A stretch of DNA of 64,000 bases. It comes from Hyalella azteca. Its lineage: Eukaryota; Arthropoda; Malacostraca; Amphipoda; Hyalellidae. The stretch spans positions 64,431 to 128,430 of the forward strand of contig NW_025934863.1 in NCBI RefSeq assembly GCF_000764305.2, written 5' to 3'. The stretch's first letter is position 1; each line of letters opens with the position of its first letter. The notes beneath the pieces are model-generated. The model had not been told where the DNA came from. It was given only the letters and a program-made list of their open reading frames with translations, and did no database searches. Shown here piece after piece: positions 11,901 through 23,900 of this stretch. Made by a program: the position numbers and the translations under genes.

Positions 11901-12357
11901 CCATCAATTAATTACAGTCGTAATTGATGAACTAATTAGTGATATGAAGTCCAGGGTAACTTGTCCGGAGTTTTGTGCAGAAGCGACGCTAGGAGCGGAA
12001 GGGTTGAGTGAAGGATGTTGATTTAGCGAATTAAATGGACTTTTGCACGTCCTATAGCGCGAGGGCCGTATAACGGGTTGTTAGACTTTCATTGACGCTT
12101 GCTGTTTGCTGAAGAGTTTGTCTGGAAGAAAAATAACATAATTTTGAATTAATTACTTTACCAACAATTCAATAATTTTAGAAATTAATGAGTTCATTCA
12201 TGCAAATTGAACGACAGATTGTTACGAAAAACGAGAGATTGTTACGAAAAGTGGATGACGTTTGGGAGAAAAACTTGAATGAAAGATTTCAACTTCGTTA
12301 AAGTAATCATAAATATTTGGGTAACACTTATTAATGCAGTTTGCATCATTATCATTC
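8967..12357. other. Noncoding stretch
   Basis: No gene is recognised. A more GC-balanced block lies at about 9.66-10.12 kb, open on the minus strand for 133 codons, but no motif is seen and it contains a small internal duplication (GATGAAACTGCAC-like) near 9945-9975. The block at 11.93-12.12 kb is also more balanced. The rest is AT-rich. Confidence 0.45.
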
Positions 12358-12618
12358 ATGAAGACATTTCCGGCACTGGTGCTTTTCATCATAATGTGTC
12401 TCCTACAGGGTAATTATATTTCACAACCACTGAATAAATTTATTGAACTCTTTTAGATGATTATTACCAAACAATTATTACAGTTGCAGCCTTATTTTGT
12501 GGATGGCATTGAAAAATAATTTATATGTCTCTCGCTCGCAGATTTGGCCTTGAGTTGCAATACAAGTTGCTCGGTCCTACCGTCGGACCGAAGTATTCAA
12601 ATATTCAACCAAAGTTGA
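12358..12618 (+). CDS. Candidate two-exon gene for a small secreted peptide
   Basis: From ATG at 12358 the frame reads MKTFPALVLFIIMCLLQ, a typical secretory signal: Lys near the start followed by a long hydrophobic core. Right after it is AGG|GTAATT (exon end 12409), a plausible splice donor. The best acceptor is at 12541, after the pyrimidine-rich TATGTCTCTCGCTCGCAG, giving a 131-base intron. Splicing there yields a 42-residue product whose second part begins DLALSCNTSCSV and ends at TGA 12616-12618, so the mature peptide would be short and contain a CxxxC pair. AATAAA at 12781 could serve for polyadenylation. Alternatives are an acceptor at 12456 (another short ending) or no splicing (32 residues, stop at 12454). 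I recognise no family. The exon-like signal segment and splice sites are visible; expression is inferred. Confidence 0.35.
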
Positions 12619-12780
12619 ACACAAAAACACGAGGCTAGTTCCACGGTAACCGCACTGGATACCCAGAGCAAAAAAAAAGAACGCCTAAAATTGTACTCGA
12701 CGCTTAGTATCTCAAAATAATCCCATAAAAAGAAACTTAACAATAATGGCAGACCGAGCCACCAAATTTTAAACTGCTAA

Positions 12781-12786
12781 AATAAA
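12781..12786 (+). promoter_or_regulatory. Possible polyadenylation signal AATAAA
   Basis: An exact AATAAA lies about 160 bases downstream of the stop codon of the secreted-peptide candidate. In AT-rich DNA this hexamer is frequent by chance, so it is only weak support for that gene. Confidence 0.2.
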
Positions 12787-14508
12787 GACCACCCTTTTTC
12801 AATTTCCTGAAAGAGGGCATAAAATTTTGATTACCACGGCGCAGCCTCGCAAGCATATATAATAAAAGAAGCCTCCTATGCAAGGAGCATCAAATTTTAT
12901 CGTCAGCCGCGAGAGTTCAGAAGCTAATGAAGGAGCTAACAGATTCTTTAGAACCATTAGAAGTGATAAGGCCAATACTAAAATGACTTAAGGAGCTTCG
13001 CCATCGATGAGGCTTTTGTAGTACAAGACTTCCTGAAGAATTGATGACTTTCTGAAGCACACACTAGACATACACGCTATATTTATATGTTGTAGCTGAT
13101 GGGTAACTCTGCCATTCTTTAATGACAATGGCGAGCTAAACAACTAATGAAAGTTCCGGTAAGAATATTAATTTTGGCGAAAAAATTGTAGACCAAAGTT
13201 CCCTTGGAGGCGACACGAGACGAAGCGATTTTGAAAACCATAAGCAGCGGTGCTAATGGTGCGCATTAAACAGACGGGGCGTACAATGAAGGCAAAACAT
13301 CACTATTCTTTTTTGTCTCAAATTAACAATGTACTCAGCTTTTGCAAGAAAATAAAATCACAATGAAGTGATTTCAGTTTTAAATTTATAATCTTGTTGA
13401 TAGAATAACAAAGAACACTCGAAAAAAACGGCTAGTAGGAGTAAACAAGAAGAAGAACAATCAAGTAAATAAATCTATTTGAATTACACTAATGGTGTTT
13501 ATGAGTGTTATTACTATTAGTAATGCATGCACGGTGCATTGAAGAGGTCAATTATGTTTGTATATGATTCTAACAGTACATAACAATATAACCATCTAGT
13601 TATAAATACAAGTTTATAACAATTGAAATAATGTCTTTAAAAGAATGGCGTTCGTATCAAGCCAAAGCACGAGGCCTGACGTTCATTTTTTCTCAAAATT
13701 AATCTTGCATTGTAAAGACACTAATAACGCCAGGAATTGCAGATGTTATATTTATAAACCACTCATACTTATAAATCTTATATTCTAATATGTTATTTAT
13801 ACCAGTAAAAATATCCTCCCCTAGAATTCCCCTAATTAGTTAGTTGTACCCCTTCGTTTATACCACAGGGGTATTGATGTGTTGGCCAGACGGGCACGCG
13901 TCTACAGATACGGCAGCTCAGGACGCGTTAGCTGAGGTCCGTGTTATGGTAATTAGATCGTCGCGGGTTTCAAAAGCCGCACCGTAAACGAGAAGCGCGA
14001 TATTACCACGGATTACAGTGAACGTGAGCTCTGAGTAAACATGAGCATCAGGTGGCTAAGAGCAGCTAGCATTCACGCACCAGAGATTTGCGTGGTAAGC
14101 TAATTTCAAAACGATATCGTACCTTCATAACATAGCGTGTTAGTGATGATGTTTTGGTTGACGTGTTATAGTGATGATAAGTGGTTGACACCTTCATCTG
14201 TATTCTGCCTACCTTAATTGAACTACTCGGGCGAATGCATTCGATGCAGATGTAAATTATAGCTCCTTGATTTTTGCTCGTAATATTTCGAATAAAAGCA
14301 GACACAACCGAATATTCCTTTAGTTTCCAAATGTATAAATCGACAGCCTACGTATACAGGAACAACATATTCATATAAATTTACATCCCACCCTAACCAA
14401 ATTCAGGGACCACCTAGGCTTCGGCTGGCGCAAAGTTATTCTGGGTCTGTTTCGCCAAGAAATCAGTTTCTGGCCAATCAAAATCGAAATGATTAAAAAA
14501 AATAAATG
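12787..14508. other. Noncoding stretch with a GC-balanced block
   Basis: No gene is recognised. The block at about 13.86-14.05 kb is CpG-rich relative to its surroundings and contains several GACGCG/CGCGTC words. No tRNA-like boxes were found in it. Confidence 0.45.
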
Positions 14509-14586
14509 GGCCGAAATAAAAATCTATTTGACTACCAGTCGTGCAAGCATTCAAGAGACAGAACGAGCAAATTCGAACAAGTTTTC
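14509..14586 (+). repeat. Dispersed repeat, inverted partner of 15757-15833
   Basis: This 78-base segment, starting GGCCGAAATAAAAATC and including CGAGCAAATTCGAAC, matches the reverse complement of 15757-15833 with scattered substitutions. The two face each other across about 1.2 kb. They may be separate insertions of one family, or the two ends of one larger inverted-repeat element. Confidence 0.75.
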
Positions 14587-15756
14587 GTCCAAACATCAAA
14601 AAAATCTGGCCAATCAAGATAAAAATCAGTTTCTGGTTAAAATCTCTTTTCCGACTTTAAACTCAGCTGAGAGTATGAAAAAGGTTGGCCGAGCCGAGTC
14701 ATACCGAACTAGCAAGCTGCTCAGAGGCTGCTCTGCGAATCTTGAGCCGACGCGGATATAGAGCCGCTGATTTACGTGCTCCCCGAGTCCCAGGCGACCC
14801 TCCTGCAGGTTCGGTCACTCCCTTAAATTTCGTTAGGACAACCATACCATGCAACCACACGAACGATCTAACAACACACGAATAATATACTGCAATTCGT
14901 ATTCACGCGCATTTTAAAATATTTCCACGTTATAAAGTTCCGATTTCATTTCGTCAAGGTCGTCAGATTTTCATAGTGCACTAGAATTACTTTTATGGTA
15001 AATTAATTAGTGGGATTGGAAAGCTATTCCCGAACTATTTTAAAATAACTTTAATATTGTGTAACCGGAATCGATAAAGAATTTTTAATTCATTATCGAT
15101 CGGGATTTTAATATTGTGTAACCAAAACGAACAGGTCGATAATGAAAATTTCCATTAATAAATGAGTAGAATTTTTGTCATTCCTCCTCCAACTTTCATT
15201 AAAAATCTCTGATTGAGATGAACATTCAACCACTATATTGGAGCAGTTGTATAGTTCATAGCTAAAATTTTATATAGTTTATAGCTAAAAATCGACGCAA
15301 CATTATAATTGTGATATGAATAAAAATTATCGATTCGCTGCACAATGTACTACTTATAAACGTCTGTATATTACAGTAAAAACGCCCCCTCTGAATAGCA
15401 TCCGCGGTTGCGGAAAGCAGCGGTCTCATCCCAAGCGCCGAGTTCACCATCACGCACACGTGATAACGAGCAGCAGACTTACAGGGCACAGTTAGCAGTT
15501 ATTTACAGGGAGCAGTTAGCACATATTTACTGCGAGCCTGAGCAGCGACGGCACAAAAATATGTCCTTGGTGTCCTAAAGGCGACACTGACGCGCATCGA
15601 CGACGGTTTCATGTTCGCGCTAACTGCGCACGCGCGTCCCGGAGCTGCGCGCGATGACAGCGATGTGGGTCTCCGCGACACACTTGATGGATGACTCGTA
15701 TATTCGAGGGACGGGTTAAATGAGAGGCTTCATTTACCCGAGCCCAAGAATGTTTA
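14587..15756. other. Interval between inverted repeats
   Basis: No transposase-like frame is recognised. Two GC-richer blocks stand out, at about 14.68-14.83 kb and 15.5-15.72 kb, the second with many CpG dinucleotides. CGGGTTAAATGA and TCATTTACCCG near 15714-15741 form a short hairpin with one bulge. If the flanking repeats are the ends of one element, this would be its noncoding interior. Confidence 0.4.
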
Positions 15757-15833
15757 GAAAACTCGGACGAATTTGCTCGTTCCGTCTCTCGAATGCTTGC
15801 GTGGCTCGCAGTCAAATTAATTTTTATTTCGGC
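15757..15833 (-). repeat. Dispersed repeat, inverted partner of 14509-14586
   Basis: This is the reverse-oriented copy of the repeat at 14509-14586. It shares the core that reads GAACGAGCAAATTCG on the minus strand. Substitutions and a one-base length difference indicate that the copies are not recent. Similar short peptides appear in frames across both copies, which reflects DNA similarity and not a gene. Confidence 0.75.
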
Positions 15834-18800
15834 TTAATTATGTATATTTTCATGAAACCAAAGAAAGATTTGAAGCAAAGAAAAAACTATAAAACACTGA
15901 TATGATTCTTATGGGTTAAAATAAAACTAACATTAATGTTGCTACATTCTTTTTCACCTAAAATCGCCAATCGAAAGACCAAATTGTATCTCGGTTAAGG
16001 TCTCAGCAGCAATACTGATAACTTACATCATCAAAGTTCAGAGAGGAACTTTTGACCCAAGCCTGGCGTCAGATCCTTTTACACTTATTACGCGAATTTA
16101 CCTTCACGTTACTTCAAAGTGAGCCGTCCATGTTGTGCAAATACTAAATTCCATTTTCGAACTCAAACTACCATAAAGATAAAGAAAAAGAGATTATCCT
16201 TCACTCTAAACTAACAATTATATTTAATGAGATTTAATGAGATTTTTCAGTTTGCAAACCAACGCACACTTACTGAGAGATCCGGTGTATAGAGATCAAC
16301 ATGTATAGAGATCCGGTCGTTCTACATTGAGTTATTAATTGCATATCTCCTCCGTACACTCAAAAAAATGTATAGGCCATACAGTACAAATCGTGACAAA
16401 CTTTCGTGGCTCACACGTCGCCGCAGTCTATACGTGGCTACCACTTCATAAAAGCCTTATGTGATCGTCTAGTTCGGTAGTACACTAACTTTGTTGCGGA
16501 GGATAAAAACAAGACAGTAATTTTCGCCGTTAAATTCATAGACTTTACACTGTGTACATGTGACTTTCACCAACGGCTTCCACTAAACTTACTAACTCGT
16601 ATCGAAAATTCTCCCTAACTACGGACGCGTCGTTCTCCAAAGAACCATTTTTTCAGTTCTTAAGTCTAACTAATAATTGAGAAAAATACGTTAAGAATAA
16701 ATAAAATTAAAGATGGGCTTAGAAAATTTCAGAAGTGCAGAATAACAGAGATAAATAAAGATTCAACTAAACAAACAATTATTATACGGTATGCCGATCA
16801 CAACAACTCAGCACGAGCAGAAGCGAACGTAGCAATGATACTCCCCGCATTGACATTTAATTGTACAAAGTCCCACACATTCCTCAGAGTACAGACATCG
16901 CTCAAGTATTCATCATAGTTGATTATGTCTGAGGCTTATTTTTTGATGCATTGCGAAGGCCTGGCATCAGGAATTCTGTTTGCCGGCAGAGGCAGTCGCT
17001 GGGACGATAATACGGCCCGCTTATGCTACAAATAAATGCTGCCTTCATCGTAATGAGCATAAACGGAGAGCGCAATGCGTGTCTAAATAATTAACGACTG
17101 AAGCGAAATTACAGAGCGCGGATATTATGAGGTTACAGACGTTCATAATTGATGTGCAACATATAATGAAAAAATTTGAATATGTTTATCAATTTCAAAG
17201 AGTAATCCTACACAAGCTTTCTTTTAAGAATCACGTCAACGAGATTTTTTATTGTAGCAATTGATTTTTAAGAATCCCGTCTCATGGGGACAACTGAGAT
17301 GCTAATTTTGGGAAGAAAACATTTTCGTAAAATCATGAAATTTTCATGCCCGATATAGACAATTCGCTGATGTTGTTGCAACATGTAAGAGTTTTAATGA
17401 CCATTAATTAATATTCTGTGTATTTAATTATTTCAATTAAACACATGTATGTGAAGATATATATTAAACATTACAAACACGCAAGAAGCGTACATATGTA
17501 CACTTCAAAAAGAAGCATGTTGAGCACATCATTCCATTAATGTTATGACATTATCACCCGATGGACAGACTTCACCACTATAATTATACGTCATTATCTA
17601 GAACTCGTCCACAATCCGTGACACACTGAGCACCGATGGTGAACGAGTGCTGGCATGATTGGCTTAGTATCGAGTAACTACATTATTAGTTATAGTAACC
17701 ACATTATTTATTTTAGCCGCATTACCGGTGGCCAATCAATGGCAGATGGTTGGGCGACCCTGGCAATGCGAAGATTATAATCATTGTACGGTAAAGATGG
17801 CGTGCGCGGTATATAAGTGAGGCACGTGTTTGAACGGATATTGGCAACGAGAGGAAGAATAATTAGCCACTTAAGGTATATTATCCTCTGTATTCCGACA
17901 CCTCCCAGTGACTGATAATAAAATCGAAATTAGGAAAGCGTCCAAGATTTCCTTTGAACTCACGACGCAGTCGTTCAATTGCTTCAGTTCTTTTGGTGGA
18001 ACAATATTTGCATGCGGTTTTTTCCCAATAGTAGAAAGTGACCGGGATTGTTGCATAAGAACTAAAAAAAGTTATTAATGCAGCTAAAAATACTTAGGTT
18101 TTTTATCAATAAATAATGTTTTTTGTTTCTGGTTGAGCTTAATTGATGTTTCATCAGTGAAGCTAAAAAAATGTTTTGACTTCAATTATTCATGGTAAAA
18201 GATATTATTTATAAAGTTTCATGACCTATTATAGACAAATTCAAATATTGAGTATTTTTCATATCTATTTGTCCACATTGATTTTATTTCTGATATGATT
18301 TTTTTCATAAAGTTCACTATCATTATTTAAAAGAACAGTAAAAAAAATAATTCTATATAACATATAAAACCCGAGACTATCCAATACGCATCAGAACATA
18401 AAATTGGCAAAAAATCTCGAAATTGGCAAATCACACATGAATTGGCTTAGAATGAGATTAATGAAATATGGTGTTTATTTCAATTAATGATGTGAGATTA
18501 ATGAGACATGGTGTTTATTTCATGAATCATCTTAGACGTCAGCTCATGTCGAACTTTGGTAAATAATTTATTGTCGCCTATACGTATTCAATTAGTGTTA
18601 ATATTAGTGAAGATGACAGAGGAAAATTTGCAGGCATTCTGGAAAATCGAGCGTCGTCCTGTTCTGCGTTTACTGAAATGCATTTAAAGTAATTCCGAAC
18701 TGAAATCGAAACGAAAAATAAGAATTGTACAATGACTACATGGAAATTACTACTAGTAAATAACAACTTACCATATTGGTTCGGAATCATTGCTGTAAAT

Positions 18801-19925
18801 TTTCGTTAAATAAAACATTTTTAGTGAAGGCTTGCATATTAGGTTTAGGGCAAGAAAATAATCTGCATTGAGATCCTATTTTTTCAGGAGCTACAGGTGT
18901 AAAATTTACTAATTAGATGAACAGGTGTTACTCAACAGCCTCATATATATTATGCTCATATAATAAACAATAATATAAAAAAACAATACCAAGCGAAAAT
19001 TTTGCACTTGAAATAATACGGAATTCGCTTCGTTGCTTTTCAAAATATCCCTTAAGATAATAATTCTACAAAGCTCAGTTTCGGAACTCATATTTAATAC
19101 AATTATTTCCATCTCCCAGTAACAATAAAAAATTGTCACCACGTTCAATATTATTAATAAAAATTTCATATATTCCCAGAAATCTCATATTCCCAGAAAA
19201 AATATCATCTCGTCCATTGTCTTGAAAGTTCCTATTTTTCTATAAAGGCGAACTGGATTGGAGGAGCTAGCCTCGTCTTGACCCCAACGCTGTGCCCAGG
19301 GATGCAAAGCAGAGTCTAATTGGCACTTAGCTTCGCCTGTTGTTAAGTTAATAAATGATCCGACGCAAGAACCGTCCGCTGGTTTCCTGGTACAGAACCC
19401 AACACCGGTTCAGCGGCTACACCAGCATTGATTCCCTTGCACGAAAACACCTCCTCAGCTCAGGATCTTATCCGACGTTTGAATTAGGCTGGCGTGCTGG
19501 GCACCACAGCATTACGTGACATTGTGTGGTTGATATAATAAAAATATATTATAAAAATAATCGTATATGATGAAATAAGGACCAAATATGGTATGAATAG
19601 GTACCCGAACAGTAAATTCTTTGTCGAAGGAAAAGAAGGCTACAGTGGTATTATTATTACGATGTAATGTTTAAAAGAATTACTCTGAAATTTATCAAGA
19701 TTTTACCAAATCACGAAGTAGCTTTAAGTAAGGCATCAAAGTCAGATAGCGTCTGATTTTCAGGACCTTGTGTATAAATATACAGCTTAAATTATCCGAA
19801 GCAGTGAGCAAATAAATTTACGATAAAAATTTGTAATTGAACCCATGCAATCGATTTCGAACGTCAATGGTTAAATCCGATCCTATACGAATGTTCTACT
19901 TACAAGAGTGTACCGTGAGACGAGC
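15834..19925. other. Noncoding stretch
   Basis: No gene is recognised. A 40-base tandem duplication containing TGAGATTAATGA and ATGGTGTTTATTTCA occurs at about 18453-18529. A TATA-like GTATATAAG lies at about 17810 in a GC-balanced block (17.6-17.85 kb) that also holds CCAATCAATGG and CAGATGG words, a composition seen in regulatory DNA. No start codon with a convincing frame follows it. Confidence 0.45.
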
Positions 19926-19977
19926 CAAAGAACCTCAGTAGACTCAAACCTTTGTTCAAAGCGACTAAAATAGGTTA
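19926..19977 (+). repeat. Direct repeat, copy 1 (partner at 20938)
   Basis: CAAAGAACCTCAGTA, then CTCAAACCTTTGTTC, then ACTAAAATAGGTTA. The same string with a few differences recurs about 1 kb downstream in the same orientation. Family unknown. Confidence 0.75.
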
Positions 19978-20937
19978 GCACTCCCGAAGATCAACCCCGG
20001 CATTTGTTATGGTAATGTGGCTGTACACATGCAACGGCAGCTCTCGTAACGAGACCGCCAGTCGAGAGAGCTAAACATCGGTTATCTGAACCGAACCAAA
20101 ACCGTAGGATGACAGACACCGTAGCGCAAGCCGCTCCTTCAAAATCACGCATAGGTAATAAGGGCTACGGAGCAGTTCACTTTTGTCGCTCTCGCTTTCT
20201 CGCTCTCTCAATCGCTGTTCATGAATTTATGTCTGTCTGAGAGACAAGGTTGTTACCAGAAAGTATAGACTGAGTTAGAGGGCGATAGTCGCTGCAAAGT
20301 AGCTAGGCTCAGGTCGTTAGGGTAATAGCTTTACATCATCATTTACGGTCCGCTCCCTTGGCTCATGGCTGAGTGCTGCTCGTTTCATGTTAACTTGCAC
20401 AACACTTCCACAAAATTTTACATGAGTAATTTCTAAATTAAGTACACAAATTTGAATTTTGAATTTATAATGCTTAGTATTCAATACTATAGGTATAGTT
20501 TATACGTATTGAATAATTTTAATAACAGTTCATAAGTATTGGATAATTTTATGATTTTATAACATTAATTTGAATTATGCTATTTGCGCGTTGATTATTT
20601 ATTCACTTTAAATGATTAGTGGTCATCAAAACAAAATATTTCTCATGATGTTTGCCTTCTGAAATTCTGGCTGGTCTGAATTATGGTATTTATTATATTT
20701 TTAATTAGTATTGAAACATTTACATTACACAAATAATAATGTTGACAGTAATAATGACAGAGGAATAATGTTAATAAACAGAAGTGTAATCGCCGTGCAA
20801 GAAGTCTGAAGTGACCACAATTATATAATGGCTGGACTATTAAAATCATCTCATGAGTATCCGAGACACTAAGATATTCTAAATTTAAAACATTATCGAA
20901 AAAGTTTAAAGGTACAAAATGATATAAAGTATATATT
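19978..20937. other. Interval between direct repeats, with a GAGA-like tract
   Basis: No gene is seen. A tract near 20190-20215 is rich in CTCTCGCTTTCTCGCTCTCT, which resembles clustered GAGA-factor-type sites on the minus strand. The surrounding 20.0-20.4 kb is GC-balanced. This could be a promoter-proximal or regulatory element, but no transcript start is evident. Confidence 0.35.
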
Positions 20938-20991
20938 CAAAGAACCTCAGTATAGCCTCAAACCTTTGTTCGATGCTACTAAAATAGGTTA
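20938..20991 (+). repeat. Direct repeat, copy 2 (partner at 19926)
   Basis: This is the same unit as 19926-19977, with a two-base insertion and a few substitutions. It is followed by an A/T-rich tract. Confidence 0.75.
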
Positions 20992-23900
20992 AAGTATTTT
21001 TTTTTTATAATACCTGAATTTCAGGGATAAAAACAGTACCTGAATTACTTGGATAAATTCGGTACCTTATTAGGTAGCCACAATGGACTATGATGGATGC
21101 ATGTGATCCCACAGCAGCGACTCTCAAGGGAGGCGCAAACTCAAGACATTTCATTTGCTTAGGCCGCTCCCCGACCATTATGCAAACACATCTACACATC
21201 GTTGGGGTAAAAAGAAAGCCAATTTACCATGATCTATGGGGTTAATTTAACGTGATGGATGAAGCCGATCTTTGTGAATGTCATGACACTGTTATGCAGG
21301 GAAATGAGCATAGGCTTTCTAAAACAGTGGGGAAAATGAACTGTGGATCCAGTGCACTCTTCATAATCTCGCCTTTCTTTTATTGGCGTACCAATTGAGA
21401 TTTATTGCTACTATTTTTATTATGATGCATCTACTAAACTAATTTTCCTTGATAATGTGAAATTAACATTTTTTAATTGATTACAAATTTACGATAAATT
21501 GACCGGATATAGAAGGCTTCCAGTAAACTTTTCCGAATGCGACTCATTAATTCATGATAGAACAAAGCTGTATTTGAATATTTAGATTATTTTCAGATGG
21601 ATTTTTGTTCTGAAAATTTCAAAATAAGAAATATGAATGGGTCATATTGATCAAATAGTTGCATTAATATGCCCTTTGGCCAGGTCAAATTGGGCTAAGG
21701 TGACCTACGCAAGGGTCACATTTCTATATACATTTGCTCACATATCTTTAATTGTGGAAAAATCTTTGCTCACTCATTTGAGTGTAGCTAAACGATGATA
21801 TGGTTCACATGCCATTACTTGCCAGACAGTATCCCTGATAATTTGTGATATTTCAATAAGAACAGAAAAAAATAATCTAATTTAGTTCTCAGCTTTAAAA
21901 CCCTTCGACAGAATATTCATATGGATAGATGCCACACCGAAGCCTCGATCACGTAAGTATTATAATGATGGACGAAATGATCATACAACAGCGAACGTTC
22001 GCATAGAAAGTCGTAATTTATGAATGTATCGTCGCTGTCAACTGATGTATAACCAAGAAAGAATCATCGTCGCCTCACATGCAAAGTGTTCGTAATATGT
22101 TTACTCGTTGACTAGTCCTGTAAGTATAATACATCAACGCATATCTCCACTTCGCCAAGTTTTGTTTACAAGTCGGTGATCAGCGAGCGTCTCGCACGCC
22201 TCATATTCGCGATCATTTGCAAATATCTTGCCAATTTGGCATCAGTTATCTTGCCAATTTGGTATCAATTCGCCCTGCCAGTCGAGTGATGTTAAAAGCT
22301 TCTGTACTGCTCGTTGTTGCCTCTGGTCCGTCGTAATTACCACGTTGTTGTAATAAATAAACGGTAAGCAAGGCGGGTGGTGCACTTATTTCTCAGCAGT
22401 TGAGTGGAGCGATACATGTTCATGGAACAGCTTTCATGAGAGATTAATTTGTTTGAATAGGTAGAAGAAAGCTGGTCTTTATTATAGGTCCTTTAAAGTG
22501 ATCTATGGTAAGAGGAGTAACGTGCGGCAAATTTAGGATTGAATTTATCCAAAGAGCATGAGATGAGAGGTTAATTGAATTCAAAGTATTCAAAGTATGA
22601 AAACGTCTCAGTTGATGCACATACAAATCCTTATTTAGAATTCAGTAACTGTCGATAAAACGTGAAAATAATGACAAAAATATGATCCAAGAATAATTGA
22701 AAATATTTTCTGTGCAGATGATTGGCGCTATTTTATGGGCTATAACGAAATTAATACAATGAAACAATTTCATTGCTACCTTTGTTACGACATGTGAGAT
22801 TTTACCTTAGCTGCATTATGACTTACACGTATTTGATAACGCATGGTTACCAATTGACAGAGCACGAGGCCGTCAAAATAAAGTTGTTTACAGTATATGG
22901 ACATGACCTAAGCTCTCGTATAAGATCTTGGAGTTTACCTTGCTCAGTTGCATCGTTAACACCTTAAGACAAGAGCTGAAAAAAAATTCGAAGTGCGTCA
23001 GCGAACAAACATTTCTCACGCGCGAGGGAGGACATTGTGCATGCGATCGCATTTCACGAGGCAACGAGGCTTTAGCTGCGGTTCTTTTAATGACCACCGT
23101 AACTATGGCACCACTAATGAACCATCTTGTTTCCAAGCTTTATGAGCGACTTTATTATATAGGACGCTGGTTTTTATATGTATGCATTTATAGGCTCGGT
23201 TGGTGGTTTTGGAAGCTTTCAAGGGAAGTTTTACGATTGACCTCCAGTCGAGTCGCAACGCTATAGGATTTATTGACTTGGGGGAGCAAAAGCACTTGCG
23301 ATGTTTTTATTCGTTGCCGTGGAGAAAGCGTCCGTTGTTTGGCGCATTTTCGTCAGAACGCGAAGAGTGCGCGGGCTGGAGCGCATGGATGACATAACGT
23401 AATTGCGGTGCAATGCGCATGCGTCGTACCGACAACTGAATTCCAGACTCGTAAACAATTATGTTTGATCAAATGATTTTCAAAATAACAGTCAACTGGT
23501 GAAAAATGAAGAATATTCTAGTTCCATCCAAAGTGGATTTGCATCATAACAAAATGAGTGAGTTTTAATTATTGCGAAGAAAATCTGCACATTTCTACGA
23601 AGTATGATATAGAGTAAACGATGCAATACAAAAATTGTGATGAATACCGTTGAAAATTAAAAGAATCCAAATAAAAATAATTATAAAGGGTACAAATTAT
23701 TGAATTCGAAAGCAATGCAAGACAAGGTAAAAAATTCTCTGACAATTTGTCGAGATGAAATCACAATTCGCAAGCAGAGCAACCAAAAAAGACATATATA
23801 GAATTTATTGCGTAAACCTGAAAACGGACACGAGTTCCGTCATTCCTGTGAATGCTGTTCTGCAAATTTTTGTTGACCATTAATGACTGTATGTAAATTA

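Noticed and set aside
13860..14060. Possible tRNA in the GC-rich block
   Set aside because: No A-box or B-box pair at proper spacing was found, and no cloverleaf could be drawn. The same result held for GGTTCGA-like words elsewhere in the window.
17808..17820. TATA-like GTATATAAG as a gene promoter
   Set aside because: No supported coding start or exon follows. TATA-like words are common by chance in this composition.
18909..19169. 86-codon minus-strand frame beginning MKFLLIILNVV
   Set aside because: The signal-like start is expected in very AT-rich DNA. The rest is biased to Ile/Leu/Phe, with no Cys pattern or known motif.
22928..23266. 112-codon plus-strand frame
   Set aside because: It opens at TTG, and the first ATG is near 23090, leaving about 58 codons with no motif.
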